Source of the DNA: JBBIPZ01 sp037442505 [NCBI: Deltaproteobacteria bacterium]
GTDB taxonomy: Bacteria > CALINM01
Length of the DNA stretch: 48,194 nt
Direction: 5' to 3'
Assembly: GCA_037442505.1 (NCBI GenBank)
Contig: JBBIPZ010000014.1
Location: forward strand, 1 to 48,194
The translations under genes were made by a program, and so were the position numbers. Under the pieces are notes generated by a model, which had not been told where the DNA came from, did not search any database, and saw nothing but the letters and a program-made list of their open reading frames with translations. Of this stretch, positions 45,379-48,194 are shown in pieces. Position 1 is the stretch's first letter. Every line of letters begins with the position of its first letter.

Positions 45379-45445
45379 TTTCAATGTGACATTCTATGAT
45401 TATCGTCATTTATGATTATAATTACGAAATGTCTCAAATCTGTCC

Positions 45446-45535
45446 TAACCCCTCTTTGCCAAAGAGGGGAATAATGAAAATGTGAGATTTCATAATGTTT
45501 TCACATTTGCTAAAGGGGGGCTAAGGGGATTTGTC
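45446..45535. repeat. Composite dispersed repeat, family B (CCCCTCTTTG hairpins)
   Basis: A 9-bp stem CCCCTCTTT/AAAGAGGGG (45449-45457, 45461-45469) is followed by an AAATGTGA/TCACATTT dyad (about 45478-45507) and an inverted GCTAAAGGGGGGCTAAGGGG arm. It looks like two divergent copies in opposite orientation. No gene in 45379-45574. Confidence 0.55.
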
Positions 45536-45544
45536 ATTCTGAGG
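45531..45544. repeat. Partial dispersed repeat, family A
   Basis: TTGTCATTCTGAGG matches the first arm of the element at 30858-30928. Only one arm remains. Confidence 0.35.
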
Positions 45545-45574
45545 AAATTGGTATATTATCAAAAGAAAAAAAGC

Positions 45575-45603
45575 TTGACAAAAAAATACAGTTTTGATTA
45601 AAT
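45575..45603 (+). promoter_or_regulatory. Promoter of the barrel/CbiMN unit
   Basis: TTGACA (45575-45580), a 17-base spacer and TTAAAT (45598-45603). The predicted start near 45610 is the first base of the leader hairpin. Confidence 0.6.
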
Positions 45604-45609
45604 AACATT

Positions 45610-45668
45610 AAGCCACGAAGGCTTGTTCACAGGTTCGGAAATCTGTGATGGGCGTTGTGGCTTTTTTT
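45610..45668 (+). terminator. Leader terminator ahead of the barrel gene
   Basis: A 7-bp closing stem (45610-45616 with 45657-45663), an internal hairpin and T residues at 45662-45668 would stop transcription before the Shine-Dalgarno. It is one of the two states of the leader RNA. Confidence 0.6.
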
Positions 45669-45712
45669 ATGCCCGCCCACAACAAAATCACAAATTAAAA
45701 AGGAGTGACGTT
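45610..45712 (+). ncRNA. Structured leader RNA with alternative hairpins (candidate riboswitch/attenuator)
   Basis: The roughly 103-base leader can fold in competing ways. AAGCCAC (45610-45616) pairs with GTGGCTT (45657-45663), directly followed by a U tract, forming a terminator that encloses an 8-bp hairpin (TCACAGGT/ATCTGTGA, 45627-45634 and 45641-45648). Alternatively AAGCC pairs with GGCTT (45620-45624), and GTTGTGG (45654-45660) pairs with CCACAAC (45677-45683), which would dismantle the terminator. I could not match it to the cobalamin, NiCo, fluoride, GEMM, TPP, glycine or guanidine classes. Function is inferred from the fold and from the metal-importer gene downstream. Confidence 0.6.
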
Positions 45713-46465
45713 ATGAAGAAAGTTTTGGTTGTACTAATTTTGTCTTTGCTGATTTTTAGTAAGTCTTATGCAGCACATCCTTTGATAACAGATGATACGG
45801 GGACTCAAGGCACAGGCAAATTTCAATTAGAACTAAATAGTGAATATGGTATTGACAAAGAGGATGGAGTTACTACTAAAACATTTGAATTTGCACCTAC
45901 TCTTAGTTATGGATTAACAGACGATATTGATATTGTGATAGGTGTGCCTTATCAGCACATAAAGGTTGAAGACACCTTTACAACGAAAGAAAGCGGAATA
46001 TCTGACTCCTCCATTGAAGTTAAATGGCGTTTTTTCGACAAAGATGGGTTAAGTTTAGCTTTGAAGCCTGGTGTTTCGATACCCACAGGTGATGAAAACA
46101 AGGGATTAGGGTCTGGAAAAGTTGGCTATTCTGCATACTTAATATTAACTAAAGAGCTTAAGCCGTTAAATCTTCACATTAATTTCGGGTATATTAGAAA
46201 CGAAAACGAGTTTGATGAGAGAAAGAATATATATCATGCTTCCATAGCAGGCGAATACGAAGCGACGGAAAAATTGAAAATTGTTGCAAATATTGGATCT
46301 GAGACAAATCCCGATAAGACTGACAATACGTCCCCTTCATTTGTTTTAGCAGGGGTAATCTATTCGGTAACAGAAAATATAAGCATTGATGCTGGCTATA
46401 AATTTGGATTAAACACGCCAGAAGTTGACAATACTTATTTAGTTGGAATTGCATTAAAATTTTAA
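45713..46465 (+). CDS. Exported beta-barrel protein (phenol-degradation MetA-like/transporter family)
   Basis: A 250-residue protein with a signal peptide (residues 1-20, cleavage after SYA) and a mature N-terminus AHPLITDDTGTQGTGKFQLE. Alternating strands and a C-terminal aromatic residue (LKF) indicate an outer-membrane barrel of the Phenol_MetA_deg type. ATG 45713 follows AAGGAG; the open frame back to 45623 runs through the leader terminator and is rejected. It lies 18 bases before the CbiM fusion, so an outer-membrane entry role for nickel or cobalt is plausible but unproven. Confidence 0.78.
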   Translation: MKKVLVVLILSLLIFSKSYAAHPLITDDTGTQGTGKFQLELNSEYGIDKEDGVTTKTFEFAPTLSYGLTDDIDIVIGVPYQHIKVEDTFTTKESGISDSSIEVKWRFFDKDGLSLALKPGVSIPTGDENKGLGSGKVGYSAYLILTKELKPLNLHINFGYIRNENEFDERKNIYHASIAGEYEATEKLKIVANIGSETNPDKTDNTSPSFVLAGVIYSVTENISIDAGYKFGLNTPEVDNTYLVGIALKF

Positions 46466-46483
46466 GTTTAAGAGGAGGTTTTT

Positions 46484-47530
46484 ATGCACATGGCTGATGC
46501 TTTGCTTTCTCCGCAAGTTGGAGTAACTTTTTGGGCTGCTTCGATAGGTGGTATTGCATATAGTGTTAAGAAACTCAAAAAAAATATGGATGAAAAGATG
46601 ATCCCGTTGATGGGAGTAATGGGAGCATTTGTTTTTGCTGCCCAGATGATTAATTTTACTATACCAGCTACAGGTTCGAGTGGACACCTTGGAGGAGGTC
46701 TATTACTATCAGCAATTTTAGGCCCTTATGCAGCCTTTATAGTGATGGCATCTGTTTTGACTATTCAGGCATTATTTTTTGCGGATGGAGGATTACTTGC
46801 TTTAGGATGTAACATATGGAATTTAGGATTTTACACCTGTTTTATTGCGTATCCTTTTATTTTTAAACCACTTGTAAATTTAGAAAGCGGGAAAAAGCTT
46901 TTTATTGCCTCTGTTTTTGCTGCTGTTATAGGGTTACAGTTGGGCGCTTTTTCTGTTGTTCTTCAGACATTGTTGTCAGGGAAGACTGAACTGCCTTTTG
47001 CTACGTTTGTTATGTTAATGCAGCCTATTCATTTAGCGATTGGGTTTGTTGAAGGAATAGTTACAGCTGCTGTTTTAAAATTTGTTATGTCTGCGCGTCC
47101 TGAGATTTTATATGGTTCAATTAATCAAAAACCTTTACCAGAAAATCTTTCATACAAAAAACTGATTATAGGTTTATTGTTAACTACGATTTTGACTGGT
47201 GGTGCCTTAAGCTGGTTTGCTTCTTCAAATCCAGATGGTCTTGAATGGTCGATAGAAAAGGTTTACGGTAAACCAGAACTTCCCGAGCACGAGACTGGCA
47301 TCGTCTCAGTCTTAAAAAGTATACAGGAAAAAATCGCCTTTTTACCTGACTATTCATTCAAAAAATCAGAAAAACCTGATGCAGAAAATGTTGCGAAAGA
47401 ACAAGAAGAAAGCTGGCCTGCTATTGATACGGGTACTTCTTTTTCAGGAGTTTTAGGCTCTTTAATAGTCATTATCTTAACTATTGGCACATCATTTTTA
47501 ATCAAAGCTTTTAAGAAAAAAAACGCATAA
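46484..47530 (+). CDS. cbiM: CbiM-CbiN (NikM-NikN) fusion, cobalt/nickel ECF importer substrate component
   Basis: A 348-residue membrane protein. The N-terminal MHMADALLSP has the conserved Met-His metal-binding start. About six to seven hydrophobic segments of CbiM/NikM follow (about residues 1-205), including SSGHLGGGLLLSAILGP and LQPIHLAIGFVEG-like segments. The second part (about 222-348) has two membrane helices and the PDGLEWS signature of the PDGLE domain, a CbiN-like partner. AGGAGG lies seven bases before the ATG. The CbiQ transmembrane and CbiO ATPase genes expected next are absent; a terminator follows. Ni2+ versus Co2+ cannot be decided. Confidence 0.88.
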   Translation: MHMADALLSPQVGVTFWAASIGGIAYSVKKLKKNMDEKMIPLMGVMGAFVFAAQMINFTIPATGSSGHLGGGLLLSAILGPYAAFIVMASVLTIQALFFADGGLLALGCNIWNLGFYTCFIAYPFIFKPLVNLESGKKLFIASVFAAVIGLQLGAFSVVLQTLLSGKTELPFATFVMLMQPIHLAIGFVEGIVTAAVLKFVMSARPEILYGSINQKPLPENLSYKKLIIGLLLTTILTGGALSWFASSNPDGLEWSIEKVYGKPELPEHETGIVSVLKSIQEKIAFLPDYSFKKSEKPDAENVAKEQEESWPAIDTGTSFSGVLGSLIVIILTIGTSFLIKAFKKKNA

Positions 47531-47542
47531 TAACAAACACCT

Positions 47543-47577
47543 TAAAGGCAGATTTTTTAAATCTGCCTTTATCTTTT
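47543..47577 (+). terminator. Intrinsic terminator after the CbiMN gene
   Basis: AAAGGCAGATTT (47544-47555) pairs perfectly with AAATCTGCCTTT (47559-47570) over a 3-base loop, followed by ATCTTTT. It closes the barrel/CbiMN unit, so no cbiQ or cbiO can be co-transcribed. Confidence 0.8.
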
Positions 47578-47606
47578 GACAAAAATCAATCAAATGTTGC
47601 TATAAT
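47576..47606 (+). promoter_or_regulatory. Promoter of the cupin gene
   Basis: TTGACA (47576-47581), a 19-base spacer and TATAAT (47601-47606) with an upstream TGC (extended -10). A second TATAAT lies at 47613-47618. The start is followed by AAGGAG before the ATG. Confidence 0.5.
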
Positions 47607-47639
47607 TCTTAGTATAATGTAAGAAAAAAGGAGACGCAC

Positions 47640-47963
47640 ATGGCAGACACACCATTAGGTAAAGCTGTAATTTTAGACAGTTTTATTAATTATCAAGAAG
47701 CGTCAGTAGTTAGTCGTGAACTTTTAAGAAAAGATAAGGGCACAATAACACTTTTTGCATTTGACCAGGGACAGGGTTTAAGCGAACATACTGCGCCTTT
47801 TGATGCAACGGTATATATCATTGATGGCGAAGCAGAAATAACTATATCAGGTAGTGTTCACACAGTAAAGGAGGGAGAGCTTATTATAATGCCTGCCAAT
47901 CAGCCGCATTCATTATTTGCGAGAAAACCTTTCAAGATGTTGTTAATAATGATTAGATCCTGA
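47640..47963 (+). CDS. Small single-domain cupin protein
   Basis: A 107-residue cupin_2 barrel. Motif 1 is partly visible as GLSEHTAPFDATVYIIDGEAEI (one histidine and the late glycine) and motif 2 as PANQPHSLFA with a histidine, enough for a metal site with two or three ligands. AAGGAG precedes the ATG. Monocistronic with its own promoter. Such small cupins are often annotated only as cupin domain proteins, and no substrate can be assigned. Confidence 0.8.
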   Translation: MADTPLGKAVILDSFINYQEASVVSRELLRKDKGTITLFAFDQGQGLSEHTAPFDATVYIIDGEAEITISGSVHTVKEGELIIMPANQPHSLFARKPFKMLLIMIRS

Positions 47964-48071
47964 ATGTGGGAAAACATAAATAAAGTTGCATTTATTTGCT
48001 TATCTGGTATAACCAAAAAACATGGTAAAAACTATTTGAACCTTTTAATAACTTCAAACTCAAAAAATTTA

Positions 48072-48194
48072 TTATTTTTCTCTATTAATTGACACTGTTT
48101 TTATGGCTTTAGCCAGATTTTCTTCTTTCATTCTCCTGGTTATATTTCCAGTTATCTTTGTTTCCCCCTTTGAAAAAGGGGGGAGCCAAAAAGG
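48072..48194 (-). other. Possible C-terminal end of a gene entering from the right edge
   Basis: A - strand frame open to the window edge reads TKITGNITRRMKEENLAKAI and ends TVSINREK, then TAA at 48072. Composition is protein-like, but the first part overlaps the dispersed repeat at 48161-48194, so it may be a relic. No family recognised. Between 47964 and 48071 only a weak AAATAAA/TTTATTT hairpin (about 47977-47996) is seen. Confidence 0.25.
48161..48194. repeat. Dispersed repeat, family B
   Basis: CCCCCTTT/AAAGGGGG with a 3-4 base loop and flanking AGCCAAAAAGG, similar to the elements at 45446-45535. It may continue beyond the window. Confidence 0.5.

Noticed and set aside
45623-45712. Long N-terminal extension of the barrel protein
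   Set aside because: It runs through the leader terminator and lacks a Shine-Dalgarno; ATG 45713 has AAGGAG and begins a normal signal peptide.
45610-45712. Cobalamin, TPP or c-di-GMP (GEMM) riboswitch
   Set aside because: The leader is short and shows none of the conserved boxes of those classes that I can recall; left as an unassigned structured RNA.

Overview
The window is AT-rich chromosomal DNA from a Gram-negative bacterium. The Gram-negative call rests on a tripartite RND efflux pump with two lipobox proteins, a beta-barrel outer-membrane protein and an exported c-type cytochrome. The multiheme cytochrome, the 2-hydroxyacyl-CoA-dehydratase-type activase and the zinc-ribbon (C+) forms of S4, S14, L24, L36 and adenylate kinase suggest an anaerobic or microaerophilic, possibly thermophilic lineage such as Desulfurellales or Deferribacterota. 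That placement is inference only; no 16S rRNA is present.

Layout. (1) 1-14962, + strand: end of tuf, then an uninterrupted S10-spc-alpha ribosomal supercluster (rpsJ to rplQ, with secY, adk, map, infA, rpmJ and rpoA), closed by a 17-bp bidirectional terminator at 14991-15036. (2) 15014-16697, - strand: a decaying glutamate-synthase-like gene broken by four, probably five, single-base indels. (3) 16932-18333: an exported tetraheme cytochrome c and a convergent LUD-domain gene. (4) 18674-23111: a complete five-gene branched-chain amino acid type ABC importer (livKHMGF order). It is bracketed by two direct copies of the 3' end of an outer-membrane efflux gene, one intact and one a roughly 100-bp remnant. 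(5) 23451-29798, - strand: tetR-acrA-acrB-oprM type efflux operon with a nested palindromic operator over its promoter. (6) 29978-33804: TSUP permease, tRNA-Lys and tRNA-His, PAP2 phosphatase, ychF, coaE. (7) 34125-40691: double Usp, Nudix, single Usp, a 1358-residue activase fusion, LemA. (8) 40681-45343: coaBC, a small unknown gene, pcm, glgP, surE. (9) 45575-47963: a structured leader RNA with mutually exclusive hairpins ahead of a beta-barrel protein gene and a CbiM-CbiN fusion, then a small cupin.

Two observations cut across the window. First, several first-of-transcript genes (surE, pcm, glgP, coaE, the TSUP permease, the PAP2 gene, the activase and the cytochrome) have good sigma70-like promoters whose -10 box lies only 6-13 bases before the start codon, with no Shine-Dalgarno sequence. 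This suggests leaderless or near-leaderless mRNAs, whereas genes inside operons have clear Shine-Dalgarno sites. Second, the leader ahead of the barrel/CbiMN pair looks like a small transcription-attenuating RNA, and I could not match it to a riboswitch class I know. The most unusual protein is the giant activase fusion, which has no dehydratase partner in view.
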